Positions 49,352 to 58,333 of a stretch of 64,000 nt of DNA are shown here, one piece after another. The stretch covers positions 1 to 64,000 of the forward strand of contig DATGUF010000023.1 in the NCBI GenBank assembly GCA_035301485.1, in the 5' to 3' direction. This stretch comes from CALEAR01 sp035301485 (GTDB lineage: Bacteria; Pseudomonadota; Gammaproteobacteria; Pseudomonadales; Alcanivoracaceae). The translations under genes were made by a program, and so were the position numbers. Below the pieces are notes generated by a model, which saw only the letters and a list, made by a program, of their open reading frames with translations, was not told the origin of the DNA and did not search any database. The first letter of the stretch is position 1. Each line of letters starts with the position of its first letter.

Positions 49352-50122
49352 ATGGGAACACGTAAACGCCGGCAACGTGAGCTAGCCGCTCGTGAGTTGT
49401 TGTTTATTGGAACAGCGGCAGAGCACATTAAAACAAAGGGCTTACTAACGCTGAAAATGGCGCATATTGCGCGCGATTGCGATTACGCCACCGGCACGCT
49501 TTACCAACATTTCGCTTCCAAAGAAGATTTGCTGTTAGCTGTGTGCGCCAACCAAACGGCACAGCATTACAACATCATCAAGCGGGTGAACGAGTGGCAA
49601 GCTCCGAGCCGTAACAAGCTCATTGCTATGGTGCTCGGCGATGTTTTATTTGCTTTACATCATCCCGACCACCTACGCCTTAATCAGTATATCTTCACCG
49701 ATGCGGTGTGGGGGGCAGCAACGCAAAGCCGTCGCGAGCAAGTGATCAAGGCGTACATACCGCAAAGTGAAATAGCCACTAGTATCGTTAAGGCCGCCAT
49801 CGCTGCAGGTGACATCGATGCGCGCCACCAAGAACCTATTGAATTAGCACTAGGCCAATGGTGCTTATCCATGGGCATGCATACCATTGTGCACGCCAAG
49901 GGGGTGTTAGCTCACCTAGAGCTCAAACAACCCTATCTTTGGTTGTTACGCCACCTCCATCTATATTTAAATGGTTTAAATTGGCAGCCTTTGTTGGATC
50001 CTTTCGACGAAGCTGCTTTACACGAGAACATAAAACACATTTGTAGCGAGCTCTACAGTGATTTATGTTCAGACCCACTCTTCATTTGCCAAGTTTCACC
50101 CATCGAGGAAGTTGCTCCATGA
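49352..50122 (+). CDS. TetR-family regulator of the adjacent RND pump
   Basis: 256 residues from ATG 49352 (MGTRKRRQRELAARELL); the frame stays open upstream within hemW but is not family-like. The TetR helix-turn-helix LTLKMAHIARDCDYATGTLYQHFASKEDLLLAVCA lies at about residues 33-67. The rest is a helical ligand/dimer domain. Its stop overlaps the membrane-fusion gene start (ATGA), so the regulator, adaptor and pump form one operon, probably autorepressed. The ligand is unknown. Confidence 0.92.
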   Translation: MGTRKRRQRELAARELLFIGTAAEHIKTKGLLTLKMAHIARDCDYATGTLYQHFASKEDLLLAVCANQTAQHYNIIKRVNEWQAPSRNKLIAMVLGDVLFALHHPDHLRLNQYIFTDAVWGAATQSRREQVIKAYIPQSEIATSIVKAAIAAGDIDARHQEPIELALGQWCLSMGMHTIVHAKGVLAHLELKQPYLWLLRHLHLYLNGLNWQPLLDPFDEAALHENIKHICSELYSDLCSDPLFICQVSPIEEVAP

Positions 50123-51246
50123 ACAAACGCATGATTTTAATGCTACTGGCTTGTATTGTTATTTTTGGCGGCGTGTTCGGCGTCCAAAAAATGTTAGACG
50201 ACGGCATCAACGATTTCTTCGATAACATGCCCATGCCAGCGGCCACCGTAACAGCGCAAGATGCCAAAAAAACACAATGGGCCCGCTACTTAAGCGCTGT
50301 GGGCACAGCCGAAGCAGTGAATGGCACCCTGCTTACCACGCAAATTCCTGGCATTGTTGAGAAAATCGGTTTCCAATCCGGCGAAACTGTGAAAGAAGGC
50401 GATGTGCTGCTAGAGCTAGAGAGCAACACCGACAGAGCGCAACTACGCGCCTTAAAAGCCGCACAGCATTTAGCGAGCTCAGACTACCAACGTATTCAAA
50501 ACTTACACAGCCGTGGCAGCGCTTCCAAAGCAGAGCTTGACCGCGCACGTAGCCAATTAGACCAAGCGGCGGGCAATTTAAGCAGCCAAGAGTCTTTAAT
50601 CGCACAAAAAACTATTCGTGCGCCGTTTTCGGGCGAACTCGGTATCCGCCAAGTTAACCTCGGTGATTACCTCTCCCCTGGCAACGCTATCGTCAGCCTG
50701 CAGCAAATCACTCCTATTTATGTGAACTTCAAGCTGCCTGAAAACCACCTTAAAACACTGCACGTAGGCCAAGACATCACAGCCACCATTGACGCATCAC
50801 CCGGCGAAGTATTTAGCGGCCGTATCACTGCCATTGAACCAGGCATTGATGCCAGCACTCGTAGCATTAACGTACAAGCAGAAATTGCGAACGAAGACAA
50901 AAGCATACGCCCTGGCATGTTTACCCGGGTGCAAGTGAGCCTCGGTGACGCCGAAGACGTAACCGTAGTGCCACAAACTGCCGTGAACTATAACCCCTAC
51001 GGCAACGCGGTATACGTAATCAGCGAAGTAGAAACCGACCAGGGTGAAAAAGAACTGATCGTTAAGCGCCGCTTTATTAAAACAGGGCGCACCATGGGTG
51101 ATTATATTGCCATTACTGAAGGCCTTGAGCCCGGCGAAACCGTTGCCACTTCAGGGCTGCTCAAGCTAAGCAATGATACCCGCGTGATCATTAGCGATGA
51201 AGTGGATTTAAACCCACAAGAAAATCCAGAACCTAACAACAGCTAA
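50119..51246 (+). CDS. RND efflux periplasmic adaptor (membrane-fusion protein)
   Basis: 375 residues from ATG 50119 with GAGGAAG upstream and ATGA overlap with the regulator. One N-terminal membrane anchor (MNKRMILMLLACIVIFGGVFG) without lipobox. The order is lipoyl half (TTQIPGIVEKIGFQSGETVKEGDVLLELE), short alpha hairpin (residues about 105-155), second lipoyl half (IRAPFSGELGIRQVNLGDYLSPG), beta-barrel and membrane-proximal domains. It joins the pump to an outer-membrane channel that is not encoded here. MexJ/VexA-like adaptors are comparable. Confidence 0.94.
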   Translation: MNKRMILMLLACIVIFGGVFGVQKMLDDGINDFFDNMPMPAATVTAQDAKKTQWARYLSAVGTAEAVNGTLLTTQIPGIVEKIGFQSGETVKEGDVLLELESNTDRAQLRALKAAQHLASSDYQRIQNLHSRGSASKAELDRARSQLDQAAGNLSSQESLIAQKTIRAPFSGELGIRQVNLGDYLSPGNAIVSLQQITPIYVNFKLPENHLKTLHVGQDITATIDASPGEVFSGRITAIEPGIDASTRSINVQAEIANEDKSIRPGMFTRVQVSLGDAEDVTVVPQTAVNYNPYGNAVYVISEVETDQGEKELIVKRRFIKTGRTMGDYIAITEGLEPGETVATSGLLKLSNDTRVIISDEVDLNPQENPEPNNS

Positions 51247-51265
51247 ACAGGCAGAGACTAGCACT

Positions 51266-54200
51266 ATGAGATTTACGGATTTATTCGTTGAAAAGCCTGT
51301 ACTCGCTTGGGTAGTTAGTTTATTTATTCTACTCCTCGGTATACGGGCCATGACGGAGCTTAATGTTCGGCAGTATCCAGAACTGCAGAACGCCACCATC
51401 ACCGTCACCACCCCTTATGTAGGCGCCGACGCCGACCTTATACAGGGCTTTATCACGTCGCCACTTGAACGTGAAGTGGCCACAGCAGACGGCATTGACT
51501 ACATCGTCTCCACCAGTGTGGGAGGCGCTTCTTTAATCCAGGCTTTCTTACGCCTTGACGCAGACCCGAACGCAGTACTCACCCAAGTGGCTGCGAAGGT
51601 TAATAAAATGCGCGGCGAGCTACCGGAAGAAGCCGAGGACCCCGTTATCGATATGGTGGAGGGTGATACCACCGCTGCCATGTACCTCGCTTTCTACAGT
51701 GACATTTTAGATAACAACCAAACCACCGATTACCTCATGCGTGTGGTAGAGCCCCTATTATCCACTGTGCCTGGCGTGCAAAAAGCAGATATTTTAGGTG
51801 CCCGAACCTTTGCTATGCGTATTTGGCTTGATGCCAAAAAAATGGCAGCTCTTGGTGTAACGGCCAGTGATGTATTTGGCGCTTTGCGTGCCAACAACGT
51901 GTTATCTGCCGTGGGTGCCACCAAAGGCGCCAAGGTGAGTATTGACCTCACTGCACAAACAGACCTAAACACTGTGGAAGAATTTGAAGAACTTATCGTG
52001 CACGAAGCAGACGGTGCCACAGTGCGTATTCGCGATATTGCTGAAGTGGAGCTCGGTGCTGAAAGTTATAGCACCACGGTTTCTTTTGGCGAAGAAGCAG
52101 CTACTTTTATTGGTATAGAAGTAGCACCTGATGCTAACGCGTTGGATGTTATTCAAGCCGTTCACAAGGTATGGAATGAGGATATTCTGCCCGAGCTGCC
52201 AGAGGGCTTATACGCCGACATCCCTTACGACTCCACTGAGTATATTCAAGACTCCATTAATGAAGTTATCAAAACCATTATTGAGGCTTTGTTAATCGTA
52301 GTTGCCGTTATCTTCTTGTTTTTGGGCTCAGTACGCTCTGTTTTCATTCCCGTATTGGCCGTGCCGGTATCCATGGTGGGCGCCCTCTTCCTCATGCTAC
52401 TCATGGGCTTCTCCATTAACTTGCTCACCCTACTGGCCATGGTATTGGCCATTGGTATTGTGGTGGACGACGCCATTATTGTGCTCGAAAACATCCACCG
52501 TCACGTGGAAAACGGCATGCAGCCCTTTGATGCCGCCATCCGCGGTGCGCGCGAGCTTGCCTGGCCCGTAGTTGCCATGACTACCACCTTGATGGCGGTA
52601 TACCTTCCCATTGGTTTTATCGGCGGCTTAACCGGTACCTTGTTCGTAGAATTCGCCTTCACACTAGCAGGAGCGGTGTTGTTGTCGGGGGTTACCGCCT
52701 TAACCTTATCGCCCATGCTGTCGGCAAAATTATTACGCTCCGAAGAAGAGGGCGGCACGGGCAAACTCGCCAACTGGCTAGATGCACGCTTTGATAGCTT
52801 GAAAAATCGCTACCAGCGCACCCTGCACTCCACCATGAATGATAAGCATGTGGTGGCCTTGTTCGGTTTAATCGTTTTAGTGTCTTGTTACTTCCTGTTC
52901 AACGCTATGCCACAAGAGCTAGCTCCTGAAGAAGACCAAGGCTTTATTATTACCATCGCCGACTCAGACCCTTATGCCACCATGGAATACTTCCAACAAA
53001 ATACTGGGTTGTTTTATCAAAAAGCCATCGAAGTAGAGGAAGTGGAAAAAGTGTTCCTCATTAACGGTATGGCAAGCTCTGGAGCGGGTTCTGTTACCAA
53101 CGGTATTGCGGGGGTAGTGCTAAAGCCTTGGGAGCAACGTAATCGCTCCACCACACAAGTGTTGGAACAAAACATTCAAGGTTTTACAAACCAAATTCCT
53201 GGCTTAAAAATGGCTGCTTTCCAGCCTCCCCCCCTGCCCACAGGTGGCGGCGGTGGTTTGCCCGTTGAGTTTGTGGTGGGTACGACACAGCCCATTGGTG
53301 CTGCTGAAGAGCTTATTGAGCAAATCCTCAACAAAGCCTACGCAAGCCGTAAGTTCATCTTCCTAGACACGGACTTAAAAGTAGATAAACCACGCTCAGA
53401 AATCGTTATAGACCGTGAGAAGGCTGCTGCTTTAGGCATCGATATGGCCGGCCTTAGCATGGACATGGCTGCCATGATGGCCGGTGCACACGCCAACCGT
53501 TTCTCCCTAGAAAACCGCTCCTACAAAGTGGTTCCGCAGGTGGAACGTGGCCAGCGCCTCAATCCAGAACAGCTATTGGATTTTTATGTGCGTTCCCGCA
53601 ATGGCGAGCTCATCCCTCTGGCTACCATTGCCACACTGGAGGAAACCGTTCAGCCACAAAAACTCAACCGTTTCCAACAGCTTAACGCTATTACTATCTC
53701 TGCTGTTCCAAGGCCCGGCGTACCGCTAGGCGAAGCACTGGATGTGCTCGACCAAGCTGCTGCTGAGGTATTACCACAGGGTTACCGCATCGATTACTCT
53801 GGCCAATCACGCCAGTTTAAAACAGAAGGGTCGCAGCTAGTCACCACCTTCTTCTTTGCGCTGATCATTATTTACTTGGTATTAGCAGCACAGTTTGAAT
53901 CTTGGCGTGACCCAATCATCATGTTGGTATCCGTACCCATGTCTATTGGTGGTGCTTTATTGAGCATGGCTATCCTCAATATTGTTAGCACCTTCGGTAC
54001 CTTTAACGGCCTCTACATTCCTAACGCCACCATGAACATCTACACACAGGTGGGCTTAGTAACACTCATTGGGGTGATCTCTAAGCACGGTATTCTTATT
54101 GTGGAGTTTGCCAACCAACTGCAAGAACAAGGGCTCGCCAAACGCGCAGCCATCGAAGAAGCGACAGCGATTCGTTTGCGCCCGGTGTTAATGACCACCG

Positions 54201-54391
54201 CAGCACTCGTACTCGCCATGTTCCCCATGCTCACAGCTTCAGGCCCTGGTGCCGGCTCGCGCTTTGCCATGGGCTTTGTCATCGCCACAGGCATGACCAT
54301 GGGAACCTTGTTTACGCTGTTTGTAGTGCCCGCCATGTATCTCTACCTCGGCCGAGATAGAGGTAACGACGGCACAGAGCTAGCAGTATAA
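51266..54391 (+). CDS. RND multidrug efflux pump, inner-membrane component
   Basis: 1041 residues, AcrB/MexB superfamily (HAE1 group). N-terminal MRFTDLFVEKPVLAWVVSLFILLLGIRAM, porter domain LRLDADPNAVLTQVAAKVNKMRGELPEEAEDP, TM4 with the two proton-relay aspartates in LAIGIVVDDAIIVLENIHRHVE, the second half beginning DKHVVALFGLIVLVSCY, and the C-terminal TM10-12 set (LTSVPMS-like, KHGILIVEFANQL). A glycine-rich PPPLPTGGGGGLP segment lies in the second porter region, as in many HAE1 pumps. Trimeric proton-driven drug exporter; substrate unknown. 19 bases after the adaptor gene. Confidence 0.96.
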   Translation: MRFTDLFVEKPVLAWVVSLFILLLGIRAMTELNVRQYPELQNATITVTTPYVGADADLIQGFITSPLEREVATADGIDYIVSTSVGGASLIQAFLRLDADPNAVLTQVAAKVNKMRGELPEEAEDPVIDMVEGDTTAAMYLAFYSDILDNNQTTDYLMRVVEPLLSTVPGVQKADILGARTFAMRIWLDAKKMAALGVTASDVFGALRANNVLSAVGATKGAKVSIDLTAQTDLNTVEEFEELIVHEADGATVRIRDIAEVELGAESYSTTVSFGEEAATFIGIEVAPDANALDVIQAVHKVWNEDILPELPEGLYADIPYDSTEYIQDSINEVIKTIIEALLIVVAVIFLFLGSVRSVFIPVLAVPVSMVGALFLMLLMGFSINLLTLLAMVLAIGIVVDDAIIVLENIHRHVENGMQPFDAAIRGARELAWPVVAMTTTLMAVYLPIGFIGGLTGTLFVEFAFTLAGAVLLSGVTALTLSPMLSAKLLRSEEEGGTGKLANWLDARFDSLKNRYQRTLHSTMNDKHVVALFGLIVLVSCYFLFNAMPQELAPEEDQGFIITIADSDPYATMEYFQQNTGLFYQKAIEVEEVEKVFLINGMASSGAGSVTNGIAGVVLKPWEQRNRSTTQVLEQNIQGFTNQIPGLKMAAFQPPPLPTGGGGGLPVEFVVGTTQPIGAAEELIEQILNKAYASRKFIFLDTDLKVDKPRSEIVIDREKAAALGIDMAGLSMDMAAMMAGAHANRFSLENRSYKVVPQVERGQRLNPEQLLDFYVRSRNGELIPLATIATLEETVQPQKLNRFQQLNAITISAVPRPGVPLGEALDVLDQAAAEVLPQGYRIDYSGQSRQFKTEGSQLVTTFFFALIIIYLVLAAQFESWRDPIIMLVSVPMSIGGALLSMAILNIVSTFGTFNGLYIPNATMNIYTQVGLVTLIGVISKHGILIVEFANQLQEQGLAKRAAIEEATAIRLRPVLMTTAALVLAMFPMLTASGPGAGSRFAMGFVIATGMTMGTLFTLFVVPAMYLYLGRDRGNDGTELAV

Positions 54392-54407
54392 ACACCGCCA
54401 CCTCAAC

Positions 54408-54450
54408 AGCCCTCTACTGCACTTAACCTGTGTTGTAGGGGGCTTTCTTT
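54408..54450 (+). terminator. Intrinsic terminator of the efflux operon
   Basis: 10-bp stem AGCCCTCTAC / GTAGGGGGCT (one wobble) with a 17-base loop, followed by TTCTTTTG. Confidence 0.7.
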
Positions 54451-54464
54451 TGTTAGGAATTTTT

Positions 54465-55178
54465 ATGCGCCGTTTCTATCATCCCGAGCCCCTTCATCTC
54501 GAACAAAGCGTGTCGCTTAACGAAAGCGCCAGCCATCATATTGGCCGCGTACTCCGGCTTGAACCCAACACCCACATTGTGGTGTTTGATGGTGTACAGG
54601 GAGAGTGGATATGCAATATCGAGGCTATTGCGCGCAAAGAAGTCACCGTTTTGCCATTGCAATTCAACCCCATACAGCGCACTCCTGTTGCAGAAGCCAC
54701 TCTAGCTATACCGCTGATTAAAGGCGACCGCATGGATATGGCAATTCAGAAGGCCACTGAAATGGGGGTGCGCCGTATTCAGCTACTGGATACACGCTAC
54801 ACGGATGTGCGCCTACAAGGAGAGCGGCTAGAGAAAAAACTGATACATTGGCAGCGCATTATTATCAATGCGTGTGAACAGTGCGAGCTCAATCTATTAC
54901 CTGAACTGCTCACCGTAAAACCCTTATTAGAGTGGCTACCTAGTGTCGGCACTCCATTGCGCCTTATCGCCCATCCAGGCCAGCAACCCTTGCGCCAGCT
55001 GTTACCCGAACAAGCAACACCTTTTACTTTGTTAACCGGCCCTGAAGGCGGCTTCACTGACGAAGAAGTACAAGCAGCACAAACACACGGCTTTGAGTGT
55101 ATTACGCTAGGCGAGCGTATTTTACGCGCTGAAACCGCACCCATTGCGCTGCTCGGCGCTATCTGGGCACAGTGGTAA
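54465..55178 (+). CDS. rsmE: 16S rRNA m3U1498 methyltransferase
   Basis: 237 residues from ATG 54465 with TAGGAA upstream (the frame is open five codons earlier). PUA-like N-terminal domain (MRRFYHPEPL...SASHHIGRVLRLEPN) then a SPOUT knot: LIKGDRMDMAIQKATEMGVRRIQLL, the LTGPEGGFTDEEV motif and LGERILRAETAPIALLGAI, the trefoil-knot SAM site of RsmE. It methylates U1498 of 16S rRNA. In pseudomonads rsmE likewise lies upstream of gshB. Confidence 0.97.
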   Translation: MRRFYHPEPLHLEQSVSLNESASHHIGRVLRLEPNTHIVVFDGVQGEWICNIEAIARKEVTVLPLQFNPIQRTPVAEATLAIPLIKGDRMDMAIQKATEMGVRRIQLLDTRYTDVRLQGERLEKKLIHWQRIIINACEQCELNLLPELLTVKPLLEWLPSVGTPLRLIAHPGQQPLRQLLPEQATPFTLLTGPEGGFTDEEVQAAQTHGFECITLGERILRAETAPIALLGAIWAQW

Positions 55179-55202
55179 CACCTTAGTTGTGCAGGCATAA
55201 AA

Positions 55203-55236
55203 AAACCCAGCTTGTTACAGCTGGGTTTAATTTTTC
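55203..55236. terminator. Bidirectional intrinsic terminator between rsmE and cytochrome b561
   Basis: Perfect 10-bp stem AAACCCAGCT / AGCTGGGTTT with 6-base loop, A-run before and T-rich tract after; serves both convergent genes. Confidence 0.9.
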
Positions 55237-55240
55237 TTAA

Positions 55241-55789
55241 TTACTTGCCACTGCCCGGTAACATACGCTTCAAAGTGTCATCTTTATCAATAAAGTGATG
55301 CCACAAAGCACCGGCAATATGCACCAAAATAATAAAGAATAAGAACGGCCCAGCAATTCTGTGCACGCTCATAATGGCGCCACCAATCTCTTCATTAATC
55401 GGTAACAATTGCGGCACGGTCACTACATTAAAGATCACTAAAGGGCTGCCAAAAAACTGTGACATTAAGAAGCCACCCACGGGAATCATCAGCACAAACA
55501 AAATCATAGCCCAATGTGTTACTTGCGCTAAACGAACCTGCCAAATGGCACCGTACGCAAAAGGGCGTGGAGAGAAAGCGCGCTTAATGCGCCAAATAAC
55601 CATCAACAACAATGCCGTTACAGCAAAGCTTTTATGCAACATCATCAAGAAACCTTTAGTGGGGTCTCCCCTTTCTAAGTCTATAGCCATATTCACGGTA
55701 ATGAACACGCCTGCTAAGACGAGAAACAAGCCCCAATGCATCAATTTATTGAAGGCGCCCCAACGGCTAGTAGTATTGCTTAACGACAT
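55241..55789 (-). CDS. Cytochrome b561 (CybB family)
   Basis: 182 residues, four membrane helices. Heme-ligand histidines are visible in LMHWGLFLVLAG, MLHKSFAVTALLLMVIWRIK, THWAMILFVLMIPVGG and VHRIAGPFLFFIILVHIAGALWHHFIDKD. The family oxidises ubiquinol or superoxide in the inner membrane (E. coli CybB is 176 residues). GAGGATAAG precedes the ATG. It runs head-to-tail after the LpxL-type gene, 45 bases apart. Confidence 0.93.
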   Translation of the reverse strand: MSLSNTTSRWGAFNKLMHWGLFLVLAGVFITVNMAIDLERGDPTKGFLMMLHKSFAVTALLLMVIWRIKRAFSPRPFAYGAIWQVRLAQVTHWAMILFVLMIPVGGFLMSQFFGSPLVIFNVVTVPQLLPINEEIGGAIMSVHRIAGPFLFFIILVHIAGALWHHFIDKDDTLKRMLPGSGK

Positions 55790-55833
55790 AACTTATCCTC
55801 ATTTTTATTAATAGCTGTACTGTTTGATAGCAG

Positions 55834-56835
55834 TTACTCGCGAGTACCTAAACTAGCGATATCTGCCACCGTTAACGCTTTACTTTTCTTTCTTGCTTCT
55901 CTTAATAAAGGCGTTACCTCTCGTTTATAAACATAATAAAGCGCCTCATTAATGCGACGAAAACGCTTATAAGTCCAATGGTATTGCTCTGGATGACGGT
56001 TAATAATTGTTTCTAACATATCATTCATTGCCGCTAAACTTACCGCTTCTTCGTTGCTGTAAATATCCTCTGGCGCCGGTTCTATACACATGCGTACATC
56101 GTTTACGCCACCTTCGCCACGATAGCAGCTTACAAAAAATACCGCCGGCTGGAAACGCTGTATTAACTTGTAAGGCAACGTAGAAGTACGCAACGGATGG
56201 CCATAAAAAAGCGCCTGGGGGTTATTACCAGTATGGGGCGTATGGTCAGCCAAAATCGCCACGGCCTCATTGCGTTTCATAGCCGCAAGGCTTGCTCTAA
56301 TACCATGGCTGTTAGCCGGCACCAACTTGCTCCCCGTGCCCTCTCGCGCATTCGTCACCAATCTGTTCAACGCTGTGTTTTTATGTTTTTGATAAAACAC
56401 TGTCATGGCTGTTTCCTTGCCCAAGAATAAATTGGGCAACTCCCAGCTAGACTGATGCAGCGTTAATAGCAATACGGGCCGCTTTTCCCACAGTTCAGCA
56501 CGCAGTGCTTCAAGGCCACTCACTTGGGTAATGCGGGCTAAGCTTTTCTCTGCAGGCTGTGTCCAAACATGAGCAAACTCCATTAGGCTGCCACCTGTTT
56601 CACGCAAAGAACGACGTGCCAACTTCGCAGCCTCTTTATAGGTGAGCTCTGGGTAGCACAACATAAGGTTTACGATGGTGGTTCGAAATGCGCCAGCCCA
56701 CGGCAAAGGTGCCCAACTAATTAAACCGGCTAACGCTGCACCCAACCTTGTGGAAAACGCCAATGGCAAACGGCCCACCCACCTTAAAACAGCAATCAGT
56801 AGCCGATCTTGCAACGATATTTTCTTTGTTGTCAT
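55834..56835 (-). CDS. Lysophospholipid/lipid A acyltransferase, LpxL/HtrB family
   Basis: 333 residues. N-terminal hydrophobic segment (LPLAFSTRLGAALAGLISWAPLPWA). The catalytic H-x4-[DE] motif is HQSSWE in LLTLHQSSWELPNLF, followed by TVFYQKHKNTALNRLVTNAREGTGSKL and the VAILADHTPHTGNNPQALFYGHPLRTSTLPYKL segment corresponding to the D-QxP..G block of LpxL-type enzymes. It adds a secondary acyl chain to lipid A or an aminolipid at the inner-membrane inner face. No other LPS gene is near. Confidence 0.9.
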   Translation of the reverse strand: MTTKKISLQDRLLIAVLRWVGRLPLAFSTRLGAALAGLISWAPLPWAGAFRTTIVNLMLCYPELTYKEAAKLARRSLRETGGSLMEFAHVWTQPAEKSLARITQVSGLEALRAELWEKRPVLLLTLHQSSWELPNLFLGKETAMTVFYQKHKNTALNRLVTNAREGTGSKLVPANSHGIRASLAAMKRNEAVAILADHTPHTGNNPQALFYGHPLRTSTLPYKLIQRFQPAVFFVSCYRGEGGVNDVRMCIEPAPEDIYSNEEAVSLAAMNDMLETIINRHPEQYHWTYKRFRRINEALYYVYKREVTPLLREARKKSKALTVADIASLGTRE

Positions 56836-57172
56836 TCATTAACTCGCTAAACCTAGCAAAAAAAGCGCCCTAACACTGCGAAAACCACAGCGAGCCTCAT
56901 CATGGAGCAAAACACATATCGAGAGCCAAGCATTAAACGCGTAATTCTATCAGATAAATATCATTATAAGAGTAAAAACAACTAACTATATAACCCAAGC
57001 AGGCCACCTTTTCAGCAATATAGCCACCTTGCTGTATCATGCTTGCACCCCCTCCCTCTCGGGAAACCCTCTGGTTTTTTTAGCCCTTTAATTACTTTAT
57101 TAGCTGTATCATGGAGGTATAGCACGATCTCACCTACCTTGCTAACATCAAGGCTCACACAGGAGAAAATAT
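56836..57172. other. 337-bp spacer upstream of gshB with a repeated decamer and a small attenuator-like hairpin
   Basis: No gene seen. GCTGTATCATG occurs at 57031-57041 and again at 57103-57113. A short hairpin AAACC-CTCT-GGTTT followed by seven T lies at 57064-57081 between the two copies, like a weak terminator or attenuator. AGGAG precedes the gshB ATG. Confidence 0.5.
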
Positions 57173-58123
57173 ATGTCATTAGCCCTAGGGGTCATTATGG
57201 ACCCTATCGACACCATTACCCCTTACAAAGACACCACCCTTGCTATGATGTTGGAAGCCCAGCGTCGTGGTTGGACGTTATATTATATGACGCCGGAACA
57301 GCTCTACCTTGCTAATGGCCTTGTACGTGCCACGGTGCAAAAAGCACGTGTTAAAGACGATAATCATCACTGGTATGAACTAGCTGAAAAAGAAGATATT
57401 TCCATTGCTGATTTACACATTGTATTAGTACGACAAGATCCCCCTGTGGACCGCGACTACCTTTATTGCACGTATTTACTCGATCAAGCTGTACGCGAAG
57501 GCGTATTAGTGAGCAACCACCCTAGCAGCATCCGCGATTGCAACGAAAAGTTATTTGCTACGCAATTCCAGCAATGCACAGTGCCCACAATGGTTACTAG
57601 CGATGCCGCTCAACTAAGGGCTTTTGTGGCTGAACATAAAGACACCATCATGAAACCACTAGACGGCATGGGTGGCAGTAACATTTTCCGTGTTAAAGAA
57701 GGCGACCCAAACTTTGCCGTAATCGCTGAAGTACTCACTGAACATGGCACCACCCCTGCAATGATTCAGCGTTTCATTCCCGAAATCACCAACGGCGACA
57801 AGCGCATTCTCATGATTAATGGCGAACCTGTTGATTACGCTTTGGCACGCATTCCCATGGCCGGCGAGACGCGTGGTAACATCGCCGCAGGCGGGCGCGG
57901 AGAAGGCCGTGAACTTACTGAGCGTGACCGCTGGATTTGTGCACAAGTAGGGCCTGTGCTTAAAGAAAAAGGGCTGCATTTCGTAGGCCTCGATGTAATT
58001 GGCGACTACCTCACAGAAATCAACGTTACCAGCCCCACTTGTGTGCGTGAGCTCGATGCTATCTACGGCATTAATATTGCCGGCGATTTACTCGACTTCC
58101 TCGAAACCCAAGTCGAACTGTAG
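57173..58123 (+). CDS. gshB: Glutathione synthetase
   Basis: 316 residues, ATP-grasp enzyme joining gamma-Glu-Cys and glycine. Marks: LGVIMDPIDTITPYKDTTLAMMLEAQRRG, VRQDPPVDRDYLYCTYLLD, ILMKPLDGMGGSNIFRV-type ATP-binding region (MKPLDGMGGSNIFRVKEGD), RFIPEITNGDKRILMINGEPVDYALARIP, NIAAGGRGEGRELTERD and the C-terminal GDYLTEINVTSPTCVRELD. AGGAG lies 7 bases before the ATG. First gene of the gshB-yqgE-ruvX-pyrRBC' order; a 210-base gap separates it from yqgE. Confidence 0.98.
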   Translation: MSLALGVIMDPIDTITPYKDTTLAMMLEAQRRGWTLYYMTPEQLYLANGLVRATVQKARVKDDNHHWYELAEKEDISIADLHIVLVRQDPPVDRDYLYCTYLLDQAVREGVLVSNHPSSIRDCNEKLFATQFQQCTVPTMVTSDAAQLRAFVAEHKDTIMKPLDGMGGSNIFRVKEGDPNFAVIAEVLTEHGTTPAMIQRFIPEITNGDKRILMINGEPVDYALARIPMAGETRGNIAAGGRGEGRELTERDRWICAQVGPVLKEKGLHFVGLDVIGDYLTEINVTSPTCVRELDAIYGINIAGDLLDFLETQVEL

Positions 58124-58164
58124 TAACACCCGAACGACAAGCGTATCCGCTAACAATAGCTAAC

Positions 58165-58200
58165 ACTGCAGCAGCACCGCGACACACGGGTTGCTGCAGT
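58165..58200 (+). terminator. Inverted repeat after gshB
   Basis: Perfect 9-bp stem ACTGCAGCA / TGCTGCAGT with inner ACC/GGT pairing and no U-run; a weak terminator or processing hairpin. Confidence 0.4.
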
Positions 58201-58333
58201 AACTGTTGGCGGTTACCACGTCCATGCCCACCTTTCTCACCCCCACTATGCAATGAAACAACAACTTGCAACGAACAGCAGGTGCTATCTAACCACGAAC
58301 ACAGTAATCTGGTGATAACAACATTAAGGATGA

